A stretch of DNA of 64,000 nt, from assembly GCA_903842345.1 (NCBI GenBank), contig CAIMLR010000027.1, positions 153,144 through 217,143 of the forward strand, in the 5' to 3' direction. A program made the position numbers and the translations under genes. The notes under the pieces are model-generated. The model was not told where the DNA came from. It did not search any database and saw nothing but the letters and a program-made list of their open reading frames with translations. The stretch is from an uncultured Myxococcales bacterium. Its GTDB lineage: Bacteria; Myxococcota_A; UBA9042. Of this stretch, positions 35,529-47,307 are shown in pieces (within the stretch, counting starts at the first letter, position 1; each line of letters begins with the position of its first letter).

Positions 35529-37763
35529 ATGATTCGCCGCCGATTCCTCATCTACTTCCTGATTCTCTCCGCCATCACCATCGTCGCGACGGTGGCCTTC
35601 GAGAGCTGGTCCTTCCGCCGCGCCATCAACCACTCGCTCGACCAGAACCTGCTGTTTGCCCGCAGCGTGGCGCGCGTTGTCGGTGGCCTTGTGGAGTCCG
35701 AGAAAGACCAACTGACGCGGCTGTTGGACACCGCCGCCAAGCCGGACCTCGACAAGAAAGCGCTGGCCGCGGAGCTCGCCGCGGTGCGCGCGGACACGCT
35801 GGACCAGGATGGCGTGGCGCTGTTTGACCAGACGCGCCAGCTCATCGCCGCCGACGCGAGTCCCGCGGGGTTGCCGCCCGAGGAAGTGCTGCTGACGCTG
35901 CTGCGGCGCGCGGAGAAGTCCAAGACGCCGGTTGCGACAGACCTGTGGAAGGGCCTCGACAAGCATCCGCGCATCGCGATCGCCCAAGGGCGGACCACGG
36001 GCGAGGGCGCCGACAAGAAGTGGCGGGCGGCCGTCGTCTACCTGCGGCTGGACGCGCCGAATTTCCAGCGTGTGTTCAGTTACTTCTTGGTCAACGACCA
36101 GTCGCGCTTGCAGCTGCTCGATTCAACCGGCATGGCGCTGTTTTCGACGCAAGCCGATGAGCGCTACGTCTCGGCGGTCCACGGCACGTACTTTACCGAC
36201 AAGGTGCGGTTGGGCGGTGAAGCGCAGATGCAATGCCATTCGTGCCACAAAAAGGGCCACGAGGAAGCGGCGCACGGCGAAGCGGCGCGCGAGAATGAGA
36301 TCATGACGGTCGCGCCCGTGCCGGGGACGGAATGGACGGTGACGGTCCGCGAAGGCACGCTGCGGCTGTACGCGCCGATGGTGGAGACGGTCTATGCCTC
36401 GACGGCGCTCGTTTGCCTCATCTTTGGCTGCTTTGTCGGCTTTTACATGCTGCTGTCCCGCCGCGTGCTGCGGCCAATGCGGCAGCTGACGGAGACAGCG
36501 AAGGCGCTGGCGCTGGAACACGGCGCGTCGGTCAGCGGCAATGACGAGTTCAGTCAGTTGGCGCATTCCTTTGAGGCGATGCGCGCCCGGCCCGGGGCGC
36601 AGGCAACGGCGAAACTGGATGCGCCACCGCCACCACCGCGCGCTGCGCAGTCCGTGCAACCGCTGTTGGACATTCGCCAGAACCTGAAAGGCTTGGCGGA
36701 GGATGTGGCGGCGAGCAAGGCGGTGAGCTGCGTGCTTCTGCACCTGCGCGGCGGTCCGCTGGGCGGCGACTTCTTCAGCGCCCACGGGATTACGCTGCGG
36801 GCGGAGGGCGCCATGGGCGAATTGCTGGAATCGATCGCGGCGGGGCGCGTGCAGGTGCCGGTTGGCGACCTGGAAGCGCGCGGCGTGGCGATTGAGGATG
36901 GCCATCACACCAAGCTCTTCTTTGTCCAGCGCATCAGCGTCCGCGACACGCTGGAAGGCGAACTGTGGATCGGCGTGCCGGAGGCAAGCGAGTCGGTGAG
37001 CCGGCTGATCGGGCCGACGATGGCCGTCATCGGCGGTCAGGTGCAGTCGCTTGTGGAACGCAGCCTGCTCTATGAACAGCTGCGGCTGGAGCAGGAGCAC
37101 AAGAACCGGATGCTGCGGCACCTGTTTGAGGCCGAGGCGGAGGAGCGCAAGCACATCGCCCGGGAGATTCACGACGAGACATCCCAGGAGCTGACGGCGT
37201 TGGCGCTGCAGTTGGAGACCGTGCCGACCGATGGCCTGCCGGAAGTCGAGGCGCAGCTGGAGAAGGCCAAACTGCTGGTGAAGCGCATCCTGGACGGCAT
37301 CAACCGGCTGGTGCGGCGGCTGCGGCCAGCCGTGCTGGACGACATGGGGCTTGTCGAGGCGGTGCGGGCGACGGGCCAGAACATCCTGACGTCCGCGGGG
37401 CTGAAGTTCTCGTTGGACGTCGTCGGTGGGGACATCACCGTGCCCAAGGACATTGAGAACACGGTTTACCGCGTGTTCCAGGAGGCGGCGACCAACATCG
37501 TGCGCCATGCCCAGGCCAAGCGCGTGACGATGCGGCTGCACATCGAGGGCGGTCACAACGGTCAAGTGGGCCGGCTGATGGGCTGGATCGAGGATGACGG
37601 CAAGGGCATGGACCCGGCGCTGCTCACGACGACCGCGCCGCGACCGCGCTGGGGCTTGTTGGGGATGCGCGAACGCATTGTCCAAATGGGTGGTACAGTT
37701 GAGTTTGAGACGTCACCCGGCGGCGGCCTGCGCATCGTCTTTGACGTGCCGTTTCACGCGTAA
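35529..37763 (+). CDS. Sensor histidine kinase of the NarX/HisKA_3 class with periplasmic haem motif
   Basis: A 744-residue kinase. TM1 about 6-24 and TM2 about 289-309 enclose a periplasmic domain of Cache type with one c-type haem motif, CHSCH (236-240), followed by KKGH. HAMP (about 306-355), a Pro-rich hinge, a GAF-like region (about 375-510), then HisKA_3: EERKHIAREIHDETSQELTA with phospho-acceptor His548, and an ATPase domain with Asn656 in EAATNIVRHA, DDGKGM (689-694) and GLLGMRER. All catalytic elements are present. Gene order places it between the cytochrome and a NarL-type regulator, gaps 2 and 11 bases, so it should respond to redox state or a haem ligand and phosphorylate that regulator. 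Confidence 0.93.
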   Translation: MIRRRFLIYFLILSAITIVATVAFESWSFRRAINHSLDQNLLFARSVARVVGGLVESEKDQLTRLLDTAAKPDLDKKALAAELAAVRADTLDQDGVALFDQTRQLIAADASPAGLPPEEVLLTLLRRAEKSKTPVATDLWKGLDKHPRIAIAQGRTTGEGADKKWRAAVVYLRLDAPNFQRVFSYFLVNDQSRLQLLDSTGMALFSTQADERYVSAVHGTYFTDKVRLGGEAQMQCHSCHKKGHEEAAHGEAARENEIMTVAPVPGTEWTVTVREGTLRLYAPMVETVYASTALVCLIFGCFVGFYMLLSRRVLRPMRQLTETAKALALEHGASVSGNDEFSQLAHSFEAMRARPGAQATAKLDAPPPPPRAAQSVQPLLDIRQNLKGLAEDVAASKAVSCVLLHLRGGPLGGDFFSAHGITLRAEGAMGELLESIAAGRVQVPVGDLEARGVAIEDGHHTKLFFVQRISVRDTLEGELWIGVPEASESVSRLIGPTMAVIGGQVQSLVERSLLYEQLRLEQEHKNRMLRHLFEAEAEERKHIAREIHDETSQELTALALQLETVPTDGLPEVEAQLEKAKLLVKRILDGINRLVRRLRPAVLDDMGLVEAVRATGQNILTSAGLKFSLDVVGGDITVPKDIENTVYRVFQEAATNIVRHAQAKRVTMRLHIEGGHNGQVGRLMGWIEDDGKGMDPALLTTTAPRPRWGLLGMRERIVQMGGTVEFETSPGGGLRIVFDVPFHA

Positions 37764-37774
37764 CGGAGGACAAG

Positions 37775-38431
37775 ATGGCCTGGCAGCCGAAAGTCATTCT
37801 GGCAGACGACCACACGCTGGTGCGCGAAGGGATTCGCGGCCTGCTTGAGGCGCGCATGCCGGAAGCGCTCATCGTCGCGGAAGCAGCGACGGGCCGGGAG
37901 ACCTTGCGCGAATGCGCCCGTCATCAGCCCGACCTCCTGCTACTGGACATCTCCATGCCGGATCTGAGCGGCCTGGACGTGCTGGCGGAGCTGCACACCG
38001 TCAGTCCGCACACCAAGGTGGCGATTGTCTCGCAGTACACCGATCGCGCCTACGTGATCCGCGCGCTCAAGCTCGGCGCCAAGGGCTACCTGCCCAAGGG
38101 CGTGATGGCGCGCGAACTCGTCGCGGCGCTGCGCAGCGTGCTGGAAGGGCGGACGTGGCTGGATCCGTCGGTGGCGGACCTCGTCGTGGAGGCGGCGCTG
38201 CATCCTGAGACGGCGCCGGAGGATCAGGAGCTGTCGGGCCTCTCGCCGCGCGAGCGGGAAGTCCTGACGCTGATCGCTGAAGGGCGGACGGGTCCGGAGA
38301 TCGCCAAGATTCTCGGCATTTCAGCGCACACGGCCAATCGCCATCGCGCCAACCTGATGGAGAAGCTCCACCTCCACAACAAGACCGATCTGGTCAAGCT
38401 GGCGCTGCGGCTCAACGTCGTCCAGTCGTAA
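37775..38431 (+). CDS. NarL/FixJ-type response regulator
   Basis: A 218-residue two-domain regulator. Receiver: acidic pair Asp11/Asp12, phospho-acceptor Asp58 in LLLLDISMPDL, and Lys in AKGYLPKGV. The C-terminal LuxR-type helix-turn-helix is clear in LSPREREVLTLIAEGRTGPE and ISAHTANRHRANLMEKLHLH. ATG 37775 has GGAGGACAAG just upstream. It is eleven bases after the HisKA_3 kinase gene, the expected cognate pair. Targets unknown; the region ahead of the cytochrome gene is a first candidate. Confidence 0.95.
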   Translation: MAWQPKVILADDHTLVREGIRGLLEARMPEALIVAEAATGRETLRECARHQPDLLLLDISMPDLSGLDVLAELHTVSPHTKVAIVSQYTDRAYVIRALKLGAKGYLPKGVMARELVAALRSVLEGRTWLDPSVADLVVEAALHPETAPEDQELSGLSPREREVLTLIAEGRTGPEIAKILGISAHTANRHRANLMEKLHLHNKTDLVKLALRLNVVQS

Positions 38432-38491
38432 CGCCTTCTGGACAACGCCCACCGCGGCGGGCACTCTCCGCCCCGGAAACGGGTGGTGTCG

Positions 38492-40132
38492 ATGCGCTGG
38501 ATGTTCTTGCTGATTGGGTTTCTCCTGCCGACATCGGCGCTGGGCCAGGGCGATCCGCTCGGCCATTCCGACCGCACAGCCAGCCTCTACCGCGACGTCC
38601 TGCGCCTGAGCGCTGAAGGTGAGCCGCTGGTGCCGCTCTCCGTGCTCGGCAACCTGGACAAGCTGGAAATGTCGGCATCCGGCGGGCTGCGCATCCTCGG
38701 GACCGGCGACGGCCAAGTGGAATTCCGGGTGCAAGGGACAGTTGACGTCCAGTCGCTGGAGGCCAAGCCGGCGGTGTTGCAGCACTACGTGGTGCTGGCG
38801 CAGGCGCCGGACTGGGATTTTGACGTCTTGCGGCAGAAGCGCGCGCTGTGGAAAGAGCGCGGTCTGGCCATCAAGACCGTGACGAGCGGCGCGACGTACA
38901 GCATCAAGGGCCGCTCTTTTGACACGCGCCAGACGCTGCTGTGCCTGGACGTGATTTTCGCCGATCACGCCGCGGCGGAAGCGACCGCGCAGGGGCTGGA
39001 ACAGCAATTCGGCGAAGATCTGCAGACCCACGCGATGGTCGGCCAGCCGCCGAGCGCGACGCTCGTGGCCCGCAGCGGATCGGGCGAGGCGCGCGCATCC
39101 GACGTGCTCTGGTTCGAGGCGGTGGGCAAAGGGATGCTGCACGTCGTCGGCACGCGCAAGGGCCAACGGATCGAGCGCGAGTTGCCGGGGCGCGTCTACG
39201 TTGTGCCGAGCAATGACCACGGCCTGGAGCTCGTCAGCGAAGCGGCGCTGGAGCAAATCCTGGAAGGCGTCGTGGCGTCGGAGATCTTTCACTCGGCGCC
39301 GGAAGCGACCCTGCGGGCTCAGGCGATCGCGGCGCGCACGGACATGCTGGCCAAGGTGGGCACGCGTCACGCGACCGATCCGTTTGCGATCTGCTCCGAG
39401 GTTCACTGCCAGGCCTACACGGGCGCGGGCAAGGTCAGCGCGCGCATTGCGCAGGCGGTGCGGGACACGCGCGGACTTGTCATGGTCAACACTGAAGGTC
39501 GGTTGATCGACGCGTACTACCACGCGGTGTCCGGCGGCCATACGGAGAACAACGAATTGGTGTGGCCAGGTCGGCCGCAGGAAGCGTTGCGCGGCGTACC
39601 GGACCTGATGCCGGGCGGCAAGGATCCGCTGGCGGCTGGCGCGACGGACGATGCGGTCGCGGCGTTGCTGGCCGGCAAAGACGAGAGCTGGGCGGCGGCG
39701 TCTGGCCTGAACAGCGAGGCATGCCGGTGGCGCACGGAAAAGAGCGCGGCGGACATCCGCGACAGCGCGCAGCTCGCCAAGTCGGTCAAGGAGATCCGTG
39801 TCACGCAGCGCGGCGTCTCGGGGCGCGCCATTGAAATTGAGCTGACGCTGGTCGACGGTCGCAAGAAAAAGCTGTCCGGCGAGCTGCACATCCGCAAGGC
39901 GCTGGGCGGCTCGGCGGGGCCAAAAGGGCTGCGCTCGTCGCTGTTCCTCGTCAAGCCCGGACCGATGGGCGCCGATGGCGCGCCGCAGAGCTGGGTCTTC
40001 ACCGGCGCGGGCTTTGGCCACGGCGTCGGCATGGACCAGACCGGCGCGCTTGGCCGCGCCAAGGCCGGTCAGGATTTTCGGCAAATCCTGCAGGCGTACT
40101 ACAAGGCCGTGAAGATCGAGAAGGTGTACTGA
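38492..40132 (+). CDS. SpoIID/LytB-domain protein (probable peptidoglycan-active), secreted
   Basis: A 546-residue protein with signal peptide MRWMFLLIGFLLPTSALGQG. The C-terminal 300 residues carry the SpoIID pattern: LEGVVASEIFHSAPEATLRA, QAIAARTDMLAKVGTRHATD, CSEVHCQAYTG, DAYYHAVSGGHTENNELVW and the closing GAGFGHGVGMDQTGALGRAK. In Bacillus SpoIID is a lytic transglycosylase; Gram-negative relatives are usually of unproved role. The N-terminal half, with SIKGRSFDTRQTLLCLDVIF, resembles the extra domain of SpoIID-LytB. ATG 38492 is preferred over two in-frame GTG codons just ahead. The aroC gene begins two bases after its stop. Confidence 0.87.
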   Translation: MRWMFLLIGFLLPTSALGQGDPLGHSDRTASLYRDVLRLSAEGEPLVPLSVLGNLDKLEMSASGGLRILGTGDGQVEFRVQGTVDVQSLEAKPAVLQHYVVLAQAPDWDFDVLRQKRALWKERGLAIKTVTSGATYSIKGRSFDTRQTLLCLDVIFADHAAAEATAQGLEQQFGEDLQTHAMVGQPPSATLVARSGSGEARASDVLWFEAVGKGMLHVVGTRKGQRIERELPGRVYVVPSNDHGLELVSEAALEQILEGVVASEIFHSAPEATLRAQAIAARTDMLAKVGTRHATDPFAICSEVHCQAYTGAGKVSARIAQAVRDTRGLVMVNTEGRLIDAYYHAVSGGHTENNELVWPGRPQEALRGVPDLMPGGKDPLAAGATDDAVAALLAGKDESWAAASGLNSEACRWRTEKSAADIRDSAQLAKSVKEIRVTQRGVSGRAIEIELTLVDGRKKKLSGELHIRKALGGSAGPKGLRSSLFLVKPGPMGADGAPQSWVFTGAGFGHGVGMDQTGALGRAKAGQDFRQILQAYYKAVKIEKVY

Positions 40133-40134
40133 AC

Positions 40135-41229
40135 ATGGCCGGTTCCAGTCTGGGTCAAAGCTTTGTCGTGACGACGTTCGGCGAATCGCATGGTCCGGCG
40201 GTTGGCTGCATCGTCGATGGCTGCCCAGCTGGCGTCCCGCTGGATTCGGAAGACATCGCGCACGCGCTCGCGCGTCGGCGTCCCGGCCAAAACACGCTGA
40301 CCAGCCCGCGCCGTGAGCTGGACCAGCCGCGCATCGTCTCCGGCGTCTATCAGGGCCGCACGCTCGGCACGCCCATCACCATTCTTGTGGAAAACACCAA
40401 CGCGCGCGCCAAGGACTACGAGGCGTGGCACGACCAGTTCCGCCCCGGCCATGCGGACTTCACGTGGCACGCGCGCTTTGGCCACCGCGATCCGCGCGGC
40501 GGTGGTCGGTCGAGCGCCCGTGAGACGGTCGGTCGCGTCGCCGCGGGTGCAGTGGCAGAGGCGCTCCTGGCGGCGCTGGCGGTGCGCGACAATCGGCCCC
40601 AGCCGCGGATCGTCGCGTGGACCCAGCAGATCGGCGGGATTGTCACGGACATGGCGGCGCCGCGGGACCGCGCGCAGGTGGACGCCAGTCCGGTGCGCTG
40701 CCCGGATGCGGGGGCGAGCGAACAGATGGTCGCGGCGATTACGGCGGCGCAGAAGGATCGCGACAGCCTGGGCGGCGTTGTCCGCTGCGTCGTGACGGAT
40801 CTGCCGGCTGGTCTGGGCGATCCGGTCTTTGACAAGCTCACGGGCTTGCTGGCGCACGCGCTTGCGTCCGTGCCCGCCGTGCGCGGTGTGCTGTTTGGCG
40901 ACGGCATGGCGGCCGTCAGCATGCGCGGCAGCGCGCACAACGATCCCTTCACGCGCCTCCCCGACGGTCGGATCGCCACGACGACCAACCACCACGGCGG
41001 CGTGCTGGGCGGCATTTCATCGGGCATGCCGCTGCGCCTGGACGTGCTCTTCAAACCGGTCGCGACGATTCCCCAGCCGCAGCAGGCGATCAGCGCGGAA
41101 GGGCCGCCGGGACCGCTCACTGTCACCGGCCGTCACGATCCCTGCGTCGTGCCGCGCGCGGTGCCGATTGTGGAGGCGGCCGTCGCCATGGTGCTCGCGG
41201 ACCTGTCGCTGCGTGTGGGGCGCATCTAG
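40135..41229 (+). CDS. aroC: Chorismate synthase
   Basis: AroC makes chorismate from 5-enolpyruvylshikimate 3-phosphate using reduced FMN, the last shikimate-pathway step. The 364-residue protein has FVVTTFGESHGPAVGCIVDG, RRRPGQNTLTSPRRE, RPGHADFTWHARFGHRDPRG, GGRSSARETVGRVAAGAVAE and NHHGGVLGGISSGMPLRLDV, all highly conserved. ATG 40135. The lipoprotein gene starts at the very next base after its stop. No other shikimate genes lie nearby. Confidence 0.98.
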   Translation: MAGSSLGQSFVVTTFGESHGPAVGCIVDGCPAGVPLDSEDIAHALARRRPGQNTLTSPRRELDQPRIVSGVYQGRTLGTPITILVENTNARAKDYEAWHDQFRPGHADFTWHARFGHRDPRGGGRSSARETVGRVAAGAVAEALLAALAVRDNRPQPRIVAWTQQIGGIVTDMAAPRDRAQVDASPVRCPDAGASEQMVAAITAAQKDRDSLGGVVRCVVTDLPAGLGDPVFDKLTGLLAHALASVPAVRGVLFGDGMAAVSMRGSAHNDPFTRLPDGRIATTTNHHGGVLGGISSGMPLRLDVLFKPVATIPQPQQAISAEGPPGPLTVTGRHDPCVVPRAVPIVEAAVAMVLADLSLRVGRI

Positions 41230-41940
41230 ATGCACAAGACCTTGTTGTTGTTCCTGTTGCTCTGCAGTTGCGCGCGGCTGACCGAGCAGGTCACTTTGCG
41301 CGCCCAACCGCTGGAGCCGCCGCGGATCGTGCGCGTCCAGCTGGGCGAGCGCATGGGCGTCACGGGCGCGCGCGAGGGCAACGTCGTGCGCGCGCAAGTC
41401 ACGCGGCTGCAGCGCTGCGCCGACGTGCAGGAACAGCGCGCCGAGGGCTTTCGCCACGTGGTGCGGCAGCCTGACGGGAAGTCGCTGGTGCTGGAATGGG
41501 TGTTCGGCAGCCTGTTTGCCGCGGGTGGCGCCGGGCTGATCGCGTGGACCGCGGCGTCCCCGGTGGATTTGACGACGAGCGCGGACAATGCCCCGGGCAA
41601 TTACGCCTATGGCGCGGCCATCGCGGCGCTGGGTGTTGGCTTGCTGGCGGGCGCGATCTACGACCAGTCGCTCGTCGGGACGCACGAGGAGTCGCTGGGT
41701 GAACGGACGCTGCGCAAAGAAGGCCCGGAGCTGGTGTGTGGCCAAGCGGCGGCGACGGGCGGCCAGGTGCGCCTGACGCTGGCCGATGGGATGCAGCTGG
41801 AAAGTCCGGTCGATGGCGCAGGCGAGGCGCGGATTGAGCTGCCAGCGGATCTGGAAAAGCGGCTCGCGCGCGAAGGTAGCCGCCGGGCGACGCTTGAGGT
41901 GATGGGCGACGTGCGCGCGCAGATTCGCCTGGACCTCTGA
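41230..41940 (+). CDS. Hypothetical lipoprotein with two central hydrophobic segments
   Basis: A 236-residue protein that begins immediately after the aroC stop. MHKTLLLFLLLCSC is a short lipoprotein signal. Two hydrophobic stretches in the middle (WVFGSLFAAGGAGLIAWTAA and AYGAAIAALGVGLLAGAIYD) look like membrane helices, and the C-terminal part (GGQVRLTLADGMQLESPVDG) is beta-strand rich. I recognise no family. The layout of lipobox, two helices and a C-terminal sandwich recurs in deltaproteobacterial proteins of unknown role. Translationally coupled to aroC by position only. Confidence 0.7.
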   Translation: MHKTLLLFLLLCSCARLTEQVTLRAQPLEPPRIVRVQLGERMGVTGAREGNVVRAQVTRLQRCADVQEQRAEGFRHVVRQPDGKSLVLEWVFGSLFAAGGAGLIAWTAASPVDLTTSADNAPGNYAYGAAIAALGVGLLAGAIYDQSLVGTHEESLGERTLRKEGPELVCGQAAATGGQVRLTLADGMQLESPVDGAGEARIELPADLEKRLAREGSRRATLEVMGDVRAQIRLDL

Positions 41941-42007
41941 ACGTGCTGACCGTCAGTCAGAGCTGCTGCCTCCCAGACTCGCACGCGCGGATCGCGGACG
42001 CTTCAAC

Positions 42008-42022
42008 CTGACCTTCGGTCAG
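42008..42022. promoter_or_regulatory. Palindromic operator-like site upstream of the MAPEG gene
   Basis: CTGACC-TTC-GGTCAG is a perfect inverted repeat 18 bases ahead of the -35 box. A related palindrome CTGAC-C-GTCAG lies at 41946-41956. Regulator-site function is inferred from symmetry and position. Confidence 0.4.
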
Positions 42023-42040
42023 CGTGTTCAGTCTCTGCGG

Positions 42041-42069
42041 TTGCGCGCCGTGCCCGTGCCGCCTACATT
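42041..42069 (+). promoter_or_regulatory. sigma-70-like promoter of the MAPEG gene
   Basis: TTGCGC (42041-42046) and TACATT (42064-42069) with 17-base spacing. Start predicted near 42076, leaving a very short leader that contains GGAGG (42079-42083) before the GTG at 42089. Confidence 0.6.
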
Positions 42070-42088
42070 CGCTGGCGCGGAGGTTCGC

Positions 42089-42478
42089 GTGACGATTCCA
42101 TTTTGGTGTATCGCCGTTGTCTGGTTCATGGCATTTCCGCCGTCGTGGGTGGCGGTGCTTTGGATGCGGAAGCATGGCGGCTATGACAACAACCTGCCGC
42201 GCCGGCAGGCCCTGCAGCTGGAAGGTTTTCCGCAGCGCGCGAAATCGGCGCACTACAATTCGCTGGAAGCGGTGCCCGGCTTTGCCGCGGCGGTCTTTGT
42301 CGCCCATCTCGGCGGCGGCGATCCGGAGCGCATGACGCAACTCTGCCTCGCGTTCATCGCGGTGCGGCTTGTCTACGTCGCCCTGTATCTCGCGGATTTG
42401 GCGTCGCTGCGCTCGACCGTCTGGACCGTTGGCCTTGGCCTGAACGCGACGCTCTTTCTCCTGCCCGCCTTGAAGTGA
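42089..42478 (+). CDS. MAPEG-family membrane protein
   Basis: A 129-residue integral membrane protein with four predicted helices. The GTG at 42089 is fixed by GGAGG five bases upstream. The conserved MAPEG stretch is present: RAKSAHYNSLEAVPGFAAAV, with the Asn-Glu pair after TM1 and a second helix VRLVYVALYLADLASLRSTV. MAPEG proteins include glutathione-dependent and eicosanoid enzymes; bacterial members of this short type mostly lack a known reaction. dapF follows after three bases. Confidence 0.85.
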   Translation: MTIPFWCIAVVWFMAFPPSWVAVLWMRKHGGYDNNLPRRQALQLEGFPQRAKSAHYNSLEAVPGFAAAVFVAHLGGGDPERMTQLCLAFIAVRLVYVALYLADLASLRSTVWTVGLGLNATLFLLPALK

Positions 42479-42481
42479 ACC

Positions 42482-43348
42482 ATGCTGTTGTCCTTTAGCA
42501 AATACCACGGTCTGGGCAACGATTTTGCCGTCGTTGATGCCCGCGCGCTCGCCTTGACCTTTCCGGGTCTGCTCGGCCAGAAGCTCTGTGACCGCTTTCG
42601 CGGCATTGGCGCCGACGGCGTCCTCGTGTGGACGGGCACGCTCGACGAACCGCGGATGACGGTGGTGAACGCCGACGGCAGCATCGCGGAGATGTGCGGC
42701 AACGGTCTGCGCTGCTTCGTCAAACACCTGCTCGATCGCCACCTGCCGCAGCTGCCAGCGCTCGCGGTCCAGACCGGCAATGGCCTGCTGAAGTGTGCGG
42801 TGACCCGTGCGGCAAACGGGGAAGTCGCGACGGTCGCGGTGCAGATGGGCGCGGCCAGCCACGCGCCGGAGCGGATTCCGCTGGCGCGGTCGCAACCGCT
42901 GCGGGACCAGCCAGTGCGCGTGGCCGATCGGGATGTGCGGCTGACCGCGCTGAGCCTGGGCAATCCGCACGCCGTGACGTTTGACGCGCTTTCCGCCGAT
43001 GAGCGTGCCCAGCTCGGGCCGCTGCTCGGCCACCATCCGCTGTTCCCGCAGCAAGCCAACATCGAGTTTGTGCAGGTGCTGCCGGGCGATGGACCGCGCA
43101 TGCAGGTGGACGTGTATGAGCGCGGCTGCGGCTGGACGCAGGCGTGCGGCACAGGTGCGACGGCGGCGGCGATCGTCGCGGTCGAGACGGGCCGGATGCC
43201 GCGCAACCGTGAGATTGCCGTGAAACTGCCCGGCGGTTGGCTGGCGATTACCGTCGGCGACGACGGCGAGGCGACGATGCGCGGGCCGGCGGTCCACGTC
43301 TACGACGGCGCCATCGACGTTGAACGCCTGCTCGCCGGGGAATCCTGA
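42482..43348 (+). CDS. dapF: Diaminopimelate epimerase
   Basis: DapF converts LL- to meso-diaminopimelate for lysine and peptidoglycan synthesis without cofactor. The 288-residue protein has KYHGLGNDFAVVDA, GIGADGVLVW, the first catalytic Cys72 in AEMCGNGLRCF, SLGNPHAVTF, and the second Cys222 in QACGTGATAAA, both required for the two-base mechanism. Length is normal. It lies between the MAPEG gene and the antiporter gene with gaps of 3 and 1 bases, so the three probably form one transcript. Confidence 0.98.
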   Translation: MLLSFSKYHGLGNDFAVVDARALALTFPGLLGQKLCDRFRGIGADGVLVWTGTLDEPRMTVVNADGSIAEMCGNGLRCFVKHLLDRHLPQLPALAVQTGNGLLKCAVTRAANGEVATVAVQMGAASHAPERIPLARSQPLRDQPVRVADRDVRLTALSLGNPHAVTFDALSADERAQLGPLLGHHPLFPQQANIEFVQVLPGDGPRMQVDVYERGCGWTQACGTGATAAAIVAVETGRMPRNREIAVKLPGGWLAITVGDDGEATMRGPAVHVYDGAIDVERLLAGES

Positions 43349-43349
43349 C

Positions 43350-44554
43350 GTGGAAGGCCGCGATCCCGTCGTCCTGCTTTGCCTGCACCTGACGATCGTG
43401 CTGTTTGTCGGGCGTCTGGCCGGGCATTTGGCCGATCGGCTGCGCCAGCCGGCGGTGCTCGGCGAGTTGGTGGCGGGCATGGTGCTCGGCGCCTTGCCGA
43501 TCGCGCTGCTGCAGGAGATGCGGACCGACGCGGGCCTCGACCTGATGGCCCGCTTCGGCGTGCTGTTGCTGCTGTTTCAGGTCGGCCTGGAGTCGACCGT
43601 GCGCCAGATGCTCGCCGTGGGTGTGGCGGCGCTGCGCGTGGCGGCGATCGGCGTGGTGGTGCCGCTTGTGCTCGGTTGGCTGGCGGCGCGCGCGCTGCTG
43701 CCGCATGAGCCCACCGCGGTCCACGTGTTCCTCGGGGCGACGTTGACGGCGACGAGCGTCGGCATTACGGCGCGGGTGCTGCGGGACATGGGCACGGGAC
43801 AGACTGCCGAGGCGCGGCTGATTCTCGGCGCGGCGGTCATCGACGACGTGCTGGGCCTCGTGCTGCTGGCGGTGGTCACGGGCGCGATCGCGTCCGGCGG
43901 CAGCGTCCAGCCTCTCAACGTCCTGTTCATCAGCGGCAAGGCGATCGGTTTTCTCGCAGTGGCGCTCGCACTCGGGGTCTGGCTGGCGCCGCGGGTCATG
44001 CGCGCCGCGTCGCACCTCCACGCGTCGGGGGCGCTGTTGGCGACTGGCCTCGGCCTCTGTTTTGCCCTGGCTTGGCTCGCGGCTGTTGCAGGGCTCGCGC
44101 CGATCGTCGGCGCTTTCGCCGCTGGGCTGGTGTTGGAGGACGTCCACTACCGCGAATTCACCGATCGCGGCGAACTCGGCCTTGAGAAGCTCGTCGCGCC
44201 GATCGGCGAACTGTTTGTGCCGGTGTTTTTTGTGCTCATGGGCCTGCGCACCGACCTCACGAGCTTTCTCACGCCGGGCGTTCCGCTCCTGGCGCTCGCG
44301 CTTGTCGTCGTCGCGATCGGCGGGAAGATCGTCGCGGGCCTCGGCGCCGGCCGCGGCATGGACCGCCTCGCCGTTGGCCTCGGCATGATTCCGCGCGGGG
44401 AGGTCGGGCTCATCTTCGCCAGCATCGGCCAAGGCCTGCACGTCGACGGCAAGCCCGTCATCAACGCCCAGACCTACGGTGCTGTTCTGGCGATGGTCGT
44501 CGTGACCACGCTCATCACACCGCCGCTCCTGCGCTGGCGGATGGCCAAAATGGC

Positions 44555-44567
<13 letters not shown>
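43350..44567 (+). CDS. Cation/proton antiporter (CPA2, KefB/NapA-like)
   Basis: A 405-residue, roughly 12-helix membrane protein starting at GTG 43350, one base after the dapF stop. Family features: [78 protein letters not shown] (Asp pair of the ion site), [20 protein letters not shown] and [18 protein letters not shown]. It would exchange Na+ or K+ for H+. No KTN/TrkA regulatory domain. Its 3' end overlaps clpB on the opposite strand by 13 bases. Confidence 0.92.
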
Positions 44568-47146
<2,579 letters not shown>

Positions 47147-47307
47147 CGTCCACCTGGCCGCGGCGGAAACCACGGCATGTGCGGCGACAGGGAATTCTGC
47201 CGCGACGTTTTTGCTTTGCGTACGGCCAAATGGCTCCGCCGCGCGCGAAAGTCGAATTCAGGGAAGGATGCGGGCGGGTAATGTCAAGATCGCGGGACGA
47301 CGGGCGG

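Noticed and set aside
47147..47307. Heat-shock (sigma-32) promoter or CIRCE element ahead of clpB
   Set aside because: A perfect TTGACA is present, but no CCCCAT-type -10 box at the right distance and no TTAGCACTC inverted repeat could be found.
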